This document shows, piece after piece, positions 48,801 to 62,623 of a stretch of 64,000 nucleotides of DNA; position 1 is the stretch's first letter; every line of letters starts with the position of its first letter. A program made the translations under genes and the position numbers. The stretch comes from Mucor racemosus. Its lineage: Eukaryota; Mucoromycota; Mucoromycetes; Mucorales; Mucoraceae. The stretch lies in contig JAPEHQ010000004.1 in NCBI GenBank assembly GCA_027405735.1, positions 2,542,001-2,606,000 on the forward strand. The letters are read 5' to 3'. The notes below the pieces were generated by a model. The model was not told where the DNA came from. It was given only the letters and a program-made list of their open reading frames with translations, and searched no databases.

Positions 48801-49052
48801 TTGTTCATATCAAGTATATCATAAATAAATGTGTGAATAGTATATTGAAAAGAAAAAATGGTTACATATACATGGAAAGTGCTTTTTTTTTTATCTGGAA
48901 ATAAGGAAAGAGAAATTGATTGGCTGTTTGGTTCAATCAAAAAAGTATACATGATTAAATAATACATAAAGAGCAGTAGGTAGAATATATGTTAATAGAC
49001 GAGAGTGGTAGCTTTTTTTAATGATGTGTGTGTGTGTGTGTGTGTGTGTGTG
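45882..49052. other. Long gene-poor region
   Basis: No gene can be supported. The segment at 46020-46480 resembles the degenerate AT-rich repeat relic near 1-1.9 kb and shares a 17-bp block with it (46364-46380, inverted). A 76-codon plus frame at 47838-48068 has no family features. Poly-T (about 48077-48100), (TTA)n near 48721-48741 and (TG)n at 49025-49051 are simple repeats. Confidence 0.45.
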
Positions 49053-49432
49053 CTAATCTTTATAAGAATTGACGAATGTATTGACAATTATATAAACGTG
49101 GTATACATCGAAAGGGGTTTTTTCTTGTTTCTTGTGATAGTATATGATAGAGATCGGTATAATGAGATGTAGTTCTCCTATTATAAACAGGTTAGCTATT
49201 TTATTATATGGCACTTGATCAAAACAATTTGTAACATACAGAGATTGTGGCCACAATATGGACACCAGGTAGTAGAGTAATAAACCTTGTGTGTCAGGCA
49301 ATAATTGTTATTACTGTTTGTCATGGATACAATGCCTGTATTCTCTAGAAATTTCAAATGCTCATGAAATTTCTGGCGCTTTCTTGCTGATGTTTCGATA
49401 ATATTATTATTAACTGCGATATAATAATACAT
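49049..49432 (-). CDS. Possible small protein with zinc-ribbon-like Cys/His cluster
   Basis: Starts at MYYYIAVNNN with TATAAAA about 30 bp upstream of the ATG. It contains ARKRQKFHEHLKFLENTGIV and then CLTHKVYYSTTWCPYCGHNL, a Cys/His spacing that could bind zinc. The unspliced frame stops at 49196; a possible 44-nt intron (49196-49239) would extend it to 49053. It is not assigned to any family and could be a fragment of a former gene. Confidence 0.3.
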
Positions 49433-51744
49433 TATTGTTGATATTTTGTCACGGTTTTATAATCAAAGAAAAACAGGAGCAAATTTTTGAAAATGACCAA
49501 TTATTGCTATTATTTTTTATCTCGTTAAAATCGATGATGAAAATAAGTAAACTTTGATTTTAAGGTTATCAACAAAAATAAAAATAAAAAAGAAGAGAGA
49601 AAAGAAGAGAAAAGAAATGTGATTACAAACTAAGTATTCACATATTTTATACTTGCTGCATCACCATGAATTATTATATTAATAATGCACGTAGTCTATA
49701 TATATATATATATATTATATATATATATATATACGCACATGCTATATACGCAAGTATATGTTGACTCGGGCGTATAAAAGATTATTTTAATAATATTCAT
49801 TGCAAATGTATATGTTTAATCGTACAATCGAGATATTACAACATTTCTTGAATTAAATGAAAATGCGTAGTTTCAAATGCTAATTTAAGCTTTGCACATT
49901 TAATACCATCTCCTTATCGCTACAGAATACACTTTGGTATTCGCGATAAATATATACAATTTTAATTTAGTGAAAATTCCATTTCTTTGAATAATCAAAT
50001 GTATGCATTTGATCTCTTTTTTTTTTTATATATATCATATTCAAAGGCAGCAACTTTTACAGTAACAAGCTTAATCTCAGGAACCGGATTCGTTTCTAAT
50101 GAATAGAATTCCATTATAAATCAACTTTTTTCATCCAAGAAAAAAGAATAGAAACAAAGAAAAGACGAAATTACTCTTTCATTGATGACTTTATATAGAA
50201 AAAGAAAAAGCTTTATTACTGTTACACGATGGTGATTTGATGCCTTTTTGGTATTTTGTGTGTGCATGTTCTCTTTATGATTCTATGCATGCCATCTTGA
50301 AATCTTATGATCAAATGTTTTCATTATGAAAGCTACTATTACAGCAAGCATTAAACAGGTACTTTTTGCTGTAGTGACAAAATGCTTTCGAATATGATTG
50401 AATTTTTTATAGTTTATGCATTATACTCTGCATATTCATGTAGTATTAAAGAATTTTTTCAATGTTTCGTAGACAATTCATATAAATGCAATTATACTGA
50501 AAATAATCTTCGACATGCCAAATAAATAGCAGTATTTTTGTTTTTTTCAAAACAAACAATAAATGCCCCATATTACTCAGTTTTTTCTCAACGTGTAGAT
50601 ATTTTTTCTCTACAGTTTTGTGGGAATTTCTGTTAATTTTATTATCCATCTCTTTTTTTATAGCAATCAATCAATATAAAAAATATGCGCCAATCGCTGT
50701 TGTACAATGTACATAACGCTAGAATTGAGATATGCTTATGGTGCTCTTATGCCATCATTATTGTAAACGTGGTTTCTATGCATTTGTAACCGAGATTTCA
50801 AGCAGATTGTGTATAATATTTTAATATTTTATGCATATACACGACAATGCACTTGATGCAATAATTCTCGTGACAATGATTGTATCAATGTATTCCACTT
50901 CTTTTATTTTGCATGAAACAAAAAAAAAAAAAAAAAAAACGAACGATTCTTAATACAAAATATCAGTGTTACACCTACAACAAGTGTTCATGGTGCGGTG
51001 TTAGTCATCGTTTTGTCATTATCTTTTTATGAATGAAAAGGGTACTAAAAAGAATGATATTTCATCCCTTTGTGAGATTATATACTACAACAAGTTTAAC
51101 CATTTCCGCAGCCTCAATAAATTTTTGATCGATAATATAAAAATTTCAACCCCCATTTTTCAGCGATTATCAGAGATAACAATCAATCATTACACAAACA
51201 AATGACTACCGCCAAAGAAAATACATCTGACGTGTCCACCAACATTAGATAAGAGCCTATAAAATGAACTACATGTAAAGATCTTTTACATGATAACATC
51301 CAAGTTTGGTTTACTGCATGTCTGACTAATATATACAGTCAAGAACAAGTTTCTGGCAGGCTTAAAATCATCTGATAAACATGTAAATATTTATTTGGTG
51401 TAAGATGCCAGTTTTTACTGTATGTTTGATACTGAATTGGGTAGGGTGCATTCATCTTTTTAAGCTTATAACATCATTTTACTGCTTGCCCCATCAACGA
51501 ATGATTATTTTTAGTCGCTCATAAAAAGATCTGAGTCATAAAATAAAAATTTTAGAAGGACTGGGTAGCTACTCAATGTGTAACTGTCCTAGAAAAGTTA
51601 CACCAAACACCATTTTAAAAAGAGCATAGTCGCTCTATTGATTTTATCTTGATTAATCAAAAAGTATAAAAAGTTGGTAGATTTTCATGTACGCGTTTCT
51701 CTTTTCTTTTTCTGTTGTTTTTCATAAAATAAATTATATATAAA
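49433..51744. other. Gene-poor region and promoter of GAPDH
   Basis: Nothing coding is recognised over 2.3 kb. A (TA)n palindromic tract lies at about 49697-49733 and a poly-A run near 50920-50938. The last few hundred bases are the GAPDH promoter. Confidence 0.5.
51665..51670 (+). promoter_or_regulatory. TATA box of GAPDH
   Basis: TATAAA about 75 bp upstream of the start codon, followed by a pyrimidine-rich CTCTTTTCTTTTTCTG stretch typical of strong fungal core promoters. Confidence 0.65.
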
Positions 51745-53080
<1,336 letters not shown>

Positions 53081-53540
53081 ATTTACTAACAAATTTATAT
53101 CTTGCTTGTTTCATATTAAAAATTTCTCGATTCTTTTCATATAAATAAAATTTCCAAATTTACATACAATATATTTTCGTTTATTTTACATTTTTCGATA
53201 CTACTATAGACTTACTATAGACTAGAGCTAATCGGATATAACTTTATCAGTCATTTTCAGTGATATTCACATGTAATGAAAATATAGACATTTACAAAGT
53301 ATACGTCGGAGACTAATTACTTCTTCCGCATTCTTGTCAATTCCTTACATCTTTCCCCTCATTCTAGGTCTGTGAGCACTCGTGAGAAAAAACGAGGGAT
53401 GCATCCGGTTTTCTCCACTTAGTTTGCTCTAATAGTATACTTCCATGTGCTTCATCTCGGCTTATAATAAGAGTTTTGTATGTACATTGTAGATCACAAT
53501 ACTAATTGCAATTATTCATTATCAAATTTGCATTTCACGA

Positions 53541-53756
53541 ATGACCTGCTTCGGTTTTCTCCGAGAATTGCGTGTATTTGTGAACTTCATAACCTTTCCA
53601 GCTTCGGAAAATGCTAGTACACAATCAATTGCTTCGGATAGCTTGGTTTATAAGACTACTGATGCAAGTTTAGATTTAAAGGGTGAAACCGTAACTGACG
53701 ATTCTTCAAGTGATATTTCATCCGTGAAATCTTTTGCCTCGGTAGGTGCATTTTAA
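53541..53756 (+). CDS. Small open frame downstream of GAPDH, unrecognised
   Basis: 71 codons, with a hydrophobic N-terminus (GFLRELRVFVNFITF) and a Ser/Thr/Asp-rich second half (DDSSSDISSVKSFASVGAF). The second half has a composition more like protein than random AT-rich DNA. No family, no clear promoter. It may be a small gene, a gene remnant, or chance. Confidence 0.3.
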   Translation: MTCFGFLRELRVFVNFITFPASENASTQSIASDSLVYKTTDASLDLKGETVTDDSSSDISSVKSFASVGAF

Positions 53757-54229
53757 GAAGTGCTCAATTCAAATTAAAGTGATGAAGCACGCTGGTTTTA
53801 TATTTATACAGTTTTTAAACAAGATATATGTACCTATTAACGCAGATCAAAGCTGTTCAGACAAGTGTTACTGATATATGAATCTATATTTGCAATGACC
53901 AAATAAAAACGAATTGCTGTATACACACATAGATCAGGTAACCATATATATATATAGTTTTTCGATAGTGTCTGTCTTGAAATCCTTGGGTTTGCATATG
54001 AAAGTTACTACATCTAGATGACGCCAGTCGGATCCTTCTGGTCGTTAATTACATATTAGCATCTGATAGAGTTACTGTTGAAGTAGCATTTGGCGTAAAT
54101 GTCTACTTACAATGTCAACAAGCCAACAGGATATGCTCTGAAACTGACAACGCCCAAAGCATTTGACATTTTTCCAATGTTATCCCTATGATTTTTAGCC
54201 CATCTTTTACAGTGTACCTATTCCACACC

Positions 54230-57200
54230 ATTTTTTACTGGATTGGGTTTTTGAATTACATTTGTTTTTATTAATATAGATACAAGACAATACAATTCAA
54301 TACGTTGTTGATGTAGAGCAATATATGCAAAAGCCAATATATTTACGATTATCAATATTTAAGTATGTTTATAGCTATAATGCTTACAGCAACAATGGTT
54401 TTTGCTCGAACATAAATTTAAATAACATTTACTGTTTAAATTTATATGCAAGCCAAATCTAAGATTATATATGTTACTTTATCACACATAAAATTTAAAC
54501 AAATTAACCTTCTTTAAACTTTCAATTTTAGTTTACAATTGTCAGCTATAAAAATATTTGCTTTCAAGTATAGCTACGATCAAAACTATGATTATTAGTT
54601 ATTAGGCAAGACATCAGATTATTCTTTTTTTGTATTTCTATATCATTTGAAAATTTATCACTTTTCTGGAACATTTCGTGAGTTTGTAACCGATTCTAGC
54701 GTTTTATTGAGTGGATATAAATATCATTGCCTTCGATTTGATCTGGTAATCCAGAAATACGTCCAACAATACAGTAGTAAATAACGATATTTAATCTTCG
54801 AATGCGGTTAAATGAAAATGTCAGTCTCTCATATAACGATTGCTACCTAGCTATATTGGAGATATTAATTCCTTATGATGTTAGCATGCGCATTCAGATA
54901 AAAGAAAAGAATACCAGCTTGATAGTCTGATATGCCTTATCAAACGGTAAATATATCCTTGGAATATGAAAACAAAAAGAGAGAAACAACACACGTAGAA
55001 AAGGATCTTCAAGGCTTTACATTATTTAGCGCAATTAAGATCTTACTACGTTGCTCATTTCAACCAATGTAAAAGCAGCATTACAGCACATCAACCCATA
55101 AACTAAAAAAAATAGGCAATATCTGTTATCATAGAAACATGCATTTTCTACCAGAAAAACCGGCTGTCATATCATACATTCATTAAAAAATTGCAAAAAC
55201 AACCCCGTAAAGCAACACTGTAATTGAGCATAGCAAGATTGAATGGCTAAGTATCTTATACTATGGTATATATTTAAGTTTTAAATAAAAGCGTTTCTTT
55301 TTTTTTTACTTTTCTTATATTTAACCACGTACGGTCTGAAAATTCAGATTTTGTAGCGGACATTTTCTGGGCTCATTTTATCCTTACCAACACTCATGAT
55401 TTTGATCAAAAAAAAGAAAAATCAAATTTTGATACCAAAATCAACGTTTAAATATACTACATTGTGAGAGAAAATTGTAGCTATAACTAATACACATTGT
55501 ATAAAAGCTTAACATCAAAAGTTAAGTAATGAAACTTTGTACTTTTGGCCCAAAAACGGTTTTTTGATTAAAGGATTTTCATATAATATTTTGCAAAAAA
55601 AATGTTTGTTATTTTTTATTGAGCAAATAGAGCGCTAAATTCTGCATATGTGTGTATTTTTTGTTTTTATAATTGGTAGTATAATTAACTCTAGATTTGC
55701 AAAACCAAAAAAAAAAAAATTAAAAATTGTCAAAATTGATAATCTGGACAGAAATAATTTTTCAAATTAATATTCCGCTTATAAGCCTTGTAAGTCTTAA
55801 AAATAAGAGATTTTATAATACATGAGAACTTTTTTAAGAATTTACGATGCTGTACTCACTTGATTGAAGCTTATTACTGTAAACCTTTATACATGTTAAT
55901 ATTGTGTGGTAGTTTATTTGATGGTAATATAGTCTTACTTTATAATCATTGCGCTAGAGGTGATTTACATTAACTTTTAGTCTTACTTCTCCAATATTGT
56001 AAACAAAAACATGGCCATCACTGGAATCTATTGCCACAAATTTGCCGTCTGTATCCCAAGCCGATTTATTTAATGCTTTACCAGAACCAACTTAAGTATT
56101 TAGAAATCGTTCCTCCTCGGTATTTGCTTCAAATTCTACTATAAACTAAATTAACTGGTTTTATTTACAGTAGTATCAAACGTATTATCATCAGCTCGCC
56201 TTATGATAAATGTCAATCTAAACTTAGAAATATGCCACTGTCATTGTTATACAGTAAGCTATGAAAAGCTTGATTTTTAATAATACAGCAACTAAATAAA
56301 AAAACAAGATAATACTAATAGCATATGGTGAGTATTTAAGATCTAAGTAAGTTTGACGAAGTATGCTTTTAACCCCTTTTAAAAATCTTGAAGCAAACAC
56401 AACGTCTTGGTCCTGTAATTTTTATCCATCAAAATTTTGCGATTTTCACTACACAATGAATGCACCTTTTATCTATCTTGACCTTGATGTACATTGTTTG
56501 GTAGTATTAGCTTTTTACCAGTTTTATTTTCTCCAATTCATTAGTATCCAGTCATATTGAAGGATGATTTGCAGCACTGCCAAAAAAAAAAGAATGAATG
56601 TTTCAAGAGTTTTTTGCATATCAAGTTTATGCGGTTTAGTAGCAATTATTGCAATTAATTATAATTTTTGAACCTATTGATGCTAATCAGAATTATTAGT
56701 ACTTTTATTCAAAAAAAGTAAGCTTTGCTTTATACATTTACATTCACCTATTCAATAAATGACACTGCATTTATTATCCGTTATATCAATCAACCGACTT
56801 TATCTTGATTCGATACATTTGGTAATTAAATGCTTAAATTACACTCGAACCGCCAGGTATCGCCACAAAAAAATCTCGTACAGGTAGACGAAACATCACA
56901 ATTTGGATCATTTTTTTGTGTTCATAGATCTCTGCATGAACCATCATAATATCTCTATCTGTTCAATTTAGCTAAAATACATTGAACGCCAACATCGTAC
57001 TTGATAAAACGCCGCATCTTATTGCGAGTCAACACAACTGATTTGATGCTACTAGTTTAGCATCAGCAGTTGAATCAGATAGATTTGAGATTAGACAACC
57101 ACCCCTTTTAATAACTTTGCACGCCATGAGCTAATAATAAACCCTTATTATAGATACGCTAAAAAAGGATGGTGAGTTAACTCTAATAAACGAATAATGA

Positions 57201-57530
57201 GTCTATTAGCAGTAATAAAAAATATTAAAATCAAACAAATATAACAATTGAATGAGCAAGAGATAATAAACCATGTAAATTAGCGTAACTGAATTGCTTC
57301 AAGCGGGTTGAACTAAATACTCCTCTACTTTTGACCTATACAAATTGATCTATTAATAAAACTAATTAACAAATAATTATTATGGTGTACCTTTGATAGT
57401 TGGTAGTGGTATACAAGACAACATCTTGTTTTCCTCTCCTTAGCTGTTGGCCACTAAATAGAAACAAATCTTTTAGAAAGCAAATAGATTAACATGAGTT
57501 TATTCATTCTTCATTCAAATCAAGTCAATA
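54230..57530 (+). repeat. Repeat family copy 4
   Basis: Same orientation as the left arm. It starts at ATTTTTTACTGG, which pairs with the outer end of copy 2 at 32550. It is collinear through the outer region, the dynein-derived fragment (minus strand, 55987-56165) and the protein-like tracts up to about 57530, where it diverges. It is older than copies 1 and 2 but in places keeps codons that are stops in them. Confidence 0.87.
55987..56165 (-). pseudogene. Dynein intermediate chain fragment in repeat copy 4
   Basis: The minus strand reads GSGKALNKSAWDTDGKFVAI then SSDGHVFVYNIGE without a stop in this part, followed by GTAAGA. This is the best-preserved version of the ALNK...W...G..DG..YVYD.GE blade. 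Confidence 0.74.
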
Positions 57531-57993
57531 CTATAAGTGAATCAAATTATCACTATAATAATAATTCACAGCAGTAATGCTCATCTCAAATGTTCCTATA
57601 AATACTGCAAGGAAATCTTTCCATAATTTCCTGTCGAATTATCTGTCTTTCTGCCTCTTTACATCTTTACTTATTTCCCTTAATAAATATCTAATTTACA
57701 AATAAGAACATCAACCTTCCTTCAAGCAACCAATGTTCACCCCTCTTTAATATTAGAAATCATATCATTAGCATATTATTTTGACCATAATATATATCCA
57801 AGGTTGCAGATCTTTACAGTACTGTGACTCAAGGTTGAAATGAGAACGAAATTGACCCTTTTAGGAAACTTCGATAATTGCATCTCAAAAATGGTCTTCT
57901 CTAGAGCAATGTTATTATGAATAAATTCCTTCAAATCAAACAAAACGAAAGTCAATAGTGTTTATTATTATATATTTAAGTACAAAAAAAAAA
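57531..57993. other. Junction segment between copy 4 and transposase remnant
   Basis: About 460 bp not shared with the arms. Contains AATTGACCC followed by TTCGATAATTGC near 57850-57880, loosely like a Tc1/pogo terminal sequence, but no matching inverted partner is confirmed. Confidence 0.4.
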
Positions 57994-58608
57994 TTAATAT
58001 CTTGTGTTGCCTCCCTTAGCTGCTATTACATCGGCACATCTTGAAGGCATTGAAGCAACCAGTGCTTCTAGATAACTTGGGTTAATGTTCGCCCATTCTT
58101 CTCTAACAATCTTTTCAAACTCTTTAATGTCGGTTACATTAATGCAGCGCTTATTGACCCGCAATTTGAGGTAGCCCCATATGTGCTCTATGGGGTTCAA
58201 ATCGGGGCTGTTTGGTGGCCATGTATCAAAACCCTCTACCATGGTCTTTTTCTTGTACCACTTCGCATATTGCCCAGTATGTATGGGAGCACCGTCCTCT
58301 TGGTAAATAAAGTCTTGGTCGAATACATAGCACTGTGATTCCAACCACGGGATTGCTTTATTTGCAAGCAGATCGACATACTTATCCTGGTTTAAAACGC
58401 CATGCAAAGGCACAATTGGACCAAGACTTTTAGCATGGAAGCATCCCCACATCATCAAAGATCCTGCTCCAAATTTCAAACAACCAACTTTATGTCGAGC
58501 TTGTAAACCTTCTCCAGGAAGCCTGATGACATTGACGCCTGGTACCCCCTTTCCCAACTTGAACATAGACTCATCTGTCCAAATAACAGACTCCCATTGT
58601 TCAATGGT
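57994..58608 (-). pseudogene. Tc1/mariner-type transposase, N-terminally truncated
   Basis: An open minus-strand frame for the catalytic domain of a DDE transposase. First Asp in VIWTDESMF, then KFGAGSLMMWGCF, second Asp in YQEDGAPIHTG, and the third acidic residue in WPPNSPDLNPIEHIWGYLK, with 35 residues between the second Asp and Glu (DD35E by this count). No stop interrupts this part. The N-terminal helix-turn-helix region is missing: at about 58607 the sequence switches to repeat-family sequence (GTGTTAGTATAGCTTA), which is also at 19664 in the left arm. The first ATG is at 58566, but the family frame starts further upstream. Without the DNA-binding domain it is unlikely to be active. Confidence 0.85.
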
Positions 58609-58860
58609 GTTAGTATAGCTTACTTTTTTGTAGAGATATGAAGCCTCAAAGTTTTCAATGCTTTATTTTTTTTTATAGGGAAATAAGTTTTTATTAAAAT
58701 TATTTCATTGTTTAAATACGCGTAAAAATCTGAAACATTATCATTGAAAAATTAATACCAATTGCAAAAAATAGGATATTTACGGAAACACGTTTTTCGA
58801 TCATAATTAGGCATCTCAAGTACATGTAAATATAATTTGATTTTGCTGTTATTTATTAAA
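58607..58860 (+). repeat. Inner segment of repeat family, continuing copy 4
   Basis: Diverged match to 19664-19880 (TAGTATAGCTTA..., ATATGAAGCCTCAAAGTTTT, ACGCGTAAAAATCTGAAACATTA). In copy 4 the 1.9 kb of arm sequence between 17745 and 19664 is replaced by the transposase remnant. Confidence 0.75.
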
Positions 58861-59519
58861 AAATAAAGTAAATGGGGTCGTAAATTGGTACAATTTTTTA
58901 AAATACAGTTGACTCTCATTGTGGAGGATAAGATCTACTCATTCCAACCACTGGGTACATTGATAAGATATACCTATATTACTGCTTTTTAGTTGAAGAA
59001 AATTATGATCCCATACATAAAATGCATTTAGATCAAAACTTAAAAATATCGAAAATAACTATATAATCGTCCTCAACGTCTGTGGTATATATATATTTAG
59101 TTAACTTCAGCGTTAGTGTAAAAACCCTTTAAGGGGTTATTGAAAGCTACCAACATTTCTGATTGAAGAAATAAGATATCTGGAGTTTATAGTGTGAGAT
59201 ACTCTGTACATACAAATATTGATGAAAACCACAAAAAGTGAGTATAGCACAGAATGAAGCAATTAAATGGATCTGATTTTTCAAGCATCAAAGATGGGCT
59301 AATCCAAATGCCGCCATTATCACTACAGGATATCACTCTTATTTTGGCATTTAGCCAATTAGGACACAACATCTTCCATCTCAGCCCTTGATATTCGTCA
59401 CATCAATGTCGAAAGAAATATCTAGAAAAAAATAAACAAGAAAAGTATATATTCATCAAGGGTTTATTCTGATAAAAAATTCCAAATCTTACATTAATTT
59501 TTTTATCTTGTAATTTACT
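58861..59519. other. Promoter side of MDJ1
   Basis: No gene supported. CAGTTGACTCTCATTGTGG at 58909-58927 resembles a Tc1/pogo-type terminal sequence and may be an element end. A palindrome CCCTTTAAGGG lies near 59126-59136. Confidence 0.4.
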
Positions 59520-61219
59520 ATGAGCGTCAACCATATCACAAGACTATTCCAGCCAGCTGTCAAAGCAGCATTATCCTGGCAATCAAAGCAAACTATGGTC
59601 GCAAAAGGTATTGATATCTCACTTTCATCCACACCTCTAAATTGAAATACTAATATTCAATTTTTTAAAAGTAGCTATTAAACGATCCTCGATTGGAATT
59701 GCACCATCTCTGTATACTTATCAACAACATCAGCAGGTATGTTAAAAGAGTCGAATACCCACGCAATGCAACGCAACTAATACAATTTCAATTGAATTTC
59801 AAGAGAGGGTTTCATGCTTCATCAATAGCTCATCAACAAAAGGAGGATCCTTACAAGGTTTTAGGCGTCTCTAAATCATCATCACCAAGTGATATTAAAA
59901 AAGCTTATTACAAGGTTTGTAAAATAGAAGAGAAAGAAACATTTTCATGCATCTTGGAAAAAGGAAATTGACTTTTAAATTAGCTTGCAAAACAATACCA
60001 TCCAGATACAAACAAAGATAAAGATGCTCGGGAAAAATTCGTTCATATTCAAGAAGCTTATGAGATACTCTCAGATGAGCAAAAGAGAAGGCAGTACGAT
60101 CAGTTTGGACATGGTTTTGATGGAGCTGGAATGGGAGGTTCAGGTGGCCCCGGAGGGTTTTATAGTGGAGATAGTGGTTCTTCCAGTGGATTTCCAGGAG
60201 GTTTTGATCCAAATGATATATTTAGCCAATTTTTTGGCGGTGGGTTTGCTGGAAGCGCTGCTGGACCTGGAGGAGATCCTTTCCGTACTATGAGTGGTGA
60301 AGATATCCAGGTATGGAAGACAATACATATACTAATTGATCTGTGATATTAACTCTTCGTTCCTTTTAGATACCTCTTACAATTGATTTCATGGATGCTG
60401 TTAAAGGTGCGAAAAAGTATGTTACTGTAAATAGTATTGCTAGTTGTCATACCTGTCATGGATCAGGTATGAAAAAAGGCAAAAAGAAGATCCAATGTAG
60501 TGTTTGCCATGGATCTGGAGTTCAAGGCGTACAAATGGGTGGATTTCATATGCAAACATCCTGTCAAGCTTGTGGTGGTGCTGGTTCAACTATCCCTCAT
60601 GACGCAAAGTGTAATACCTGTGATAGTGTAGGCAAAGTGCGGGAGAGAAAACAAGTAGAAGTTAATATTTCCCCTGGTGTGGATAACAATTCAAGGATTC
60701 GAGTACCCGGTGCTGGCGATGCACCTATTAAAGGACAAGGACCAAATGGTGATCTGTTTATTTCGCTGCATGTAAGTTTAAATTTTGGAAGTTTATTCTA
60801 ATATTCAAAATTAACGAATACATTTAGATTCAACCATCAAAAATTTTCCGTAGACAAGATGCCGACATCTTTTATGACGCAAAAATACCCTTCCATAAAG
60901 CCATACTAGGAGGTAAAATAAGAATTCCCACTATTGATGGTGAAGTCGATCTTAAAATACCATCTGGATCACAACCTGACGATAATATCGCTTTACGAGG
61001 ACGAGGTATTCAGCGTTTAAGAGGGTCTTCTAGAGGTGATCAAATTGTACAGCTGAAGGTTGAATTACCGAGGTAAGTTATTCAATAACGAAGAAATGTA
61101 GCATTTTATTCAACAATCTATTTAGAACTCTCCGTGGAAAACAGCGTGAGATAATCGAAAACTATGCTTCTTTGGTGGATGCAGAATATGCAAAGCCTTC
61201 GAAAAATGAAGACGAATAA
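59520..61219 (+). CDS. MDJ1: Mitochondrial DnaJ co-chaperone (Mdj1/Tid1 type)
   Basis: Seven exons (59520-59607, 59675-59736, 59804-59914, 59984-60310, 60370-60771, 60828-61072, 61126-61219) give 442 residues. It stimulates the mitochondrial Hsp70 in protein folding. The N-terminus is basic and hydroxylated with no acidic residues for about 60 positions, as for a mitochondrial presequence. J domain: [20 protein letters not shown] then the HPD motif in AKQYHPDTN. It is followed by a Gly/Phe-rich linker ([17 protein letters not shown]). The zinc domain has four motifs: [24 protein letters not shown] and CNTCDSVG; the last lacks the second Gly. The C-terminal substrate-binding region ends with [15 protein letters not shown]. 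The intron 2 branch site is a good CTAAT. Confidence 0.93.
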
Positions 61220-62371
61220 TAATTTTAGTAATACATACATTAAATATTAATATGCATTTAGTTATAGCATGCATATATATATATATATATATATATATTA
61301 TCGAATCAAATAATACATCTAGAAGATTCCTCCATTAATAAAGTTCATTTATGTAATATAGTAAAACGTCTCATGTTCATATCAAAATAAAGCTTGTTTC
61401 GAAAGTATAAGAATGATTGAGTCAATGATCGAAAGTTATCTAATTATCGATTAAAAAAGCCTAGTTTCAAATTGACTTCCATTAAATCTACAAATGTTAA
61501 TATAGATGTACGCCACAGTAGGAGAGACAAGTCAATCGCAAGAACTTTTTGAATTTCTTTTACATGCGTTTGGATCGTGTTATTGGTATACAGGTTTATT
61601 CTGGCATGTTCCATCTAATTGGCTGTGTATATGGAAAAAAAGACGCATCTAGAATATGCATTAGAGAAGTTGCAAAATCCATATAGATTGAAATGACCTT
61701 GCTTTGAAATAATGACTGTATCTCTTTTTTGTTTCTTCTATAAATGTAGATTAATCATTTCTTTAGGCTGGTTTTCTTTGCATAACCGATTGTTACACTT
61801 GTGAAATTACACTAGAGACTATTTAGACTGAAAAGATTTTTTTTTTTTTGAAACTGAAAAAAAGTATTAAATGAAAATGTCGGGTTTGAACAATTAAAGT
61901 AAATCCCCAGATCAAGCCTAAAAAAAAAAAAAAAAAAAAAAAAAAACACTGTAAAATGAATGATTTCCTTTTCTACCAAGATTGCGAAATATAATTACCC
62001 AACATACGAGTAACCCCTAAATATTATTTTACAGCGAAAAAAATAAATAGTTCCTGCATGTTCTATTGGTTTTAAGTCGATTATTTGCTGTAGGACAAAG
62101 GAGAAAACTTCCTTTTTCATGCCTTTCCGTCCGAATTTTCGGGCATGTAACTGAAAAACGTGTAGTTGTTATTTTACTATGGCAAAGCACCAATTAAAAA
62201 TATGGTAAATCAAAATCAAAAGAGTAAATTTATTTGTAATAATTAGAAAAAAGATCAAAAGGACATTGAGGGATGGCATGGGGGGTATTGGGATGAATAT
62301 ATACAAGTATTCTTCAATGGTACAAAATTCACTATATTTACAAAAATGGTAAATTCCATATTTTCCACATT
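61220..62371. other. Intergenic region with simple repeats
   Basis: About 1.15 kb between MDJ1 and a convergent small gene. Contains (AT)n at about 61276-61299 and a poly-A run at about 61921-61946. No gene recognised. Confidence 0.5.
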
Positions 62372-62623
62372 TTAGCAGATCATTCTTGTTGCAAGTGGTG
62401 GGGTTGCAGGATTTGTTGAAACCGAACTCGAAGATGTAGATGGAGGTAACATCAAATCTTTGCCCTTTGTTAATTGAGCTTTTGTGTAAACGCATAATTG
62501 ACGAGCATATTCACATCTTGCCATGGCCATAATTTGATCTCTTGTAAATCTTCTTGGTTCAGTCAATCTGCAGATTGAAGCTTGTTGTTGTTGTTTACTT
62601 GTAAAAGTAGTGGAATTAGACAT
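62372..62623 (-). CDS. Small conserved-looking protein of unknown function
   Basis: 83 residues in one exon: a Gln/Ser/Thr start, then a compact charged core (RRFTRDQIMAMARCEYARQL then CVYTKAQLTKGKD) and a Ser/Thr/Pro tail. The core looks helical and non-random, so I consider this a real gene, but I do not recognise a family. A TATA-like TATTTATA lies about 65 bp upstream, and the gene is divergent from BRO1 with a 604-bp shared spacer. Confidence 0.55.
   Translation of the reverse strand: MSNSTTFTSKQQQQASICRLTEPRRFTRDQIMAMARCEYARQLCVYTKAQLTKGKDLMLPPSTSSSSVSTNPATPPLATRMIC

Noticed and set aside
59187..59372. 61-codon minus-strand frame upstream of MDJ1
   Set aside because: No recognisable features, and it lies in the likely promoter of MDJ1.
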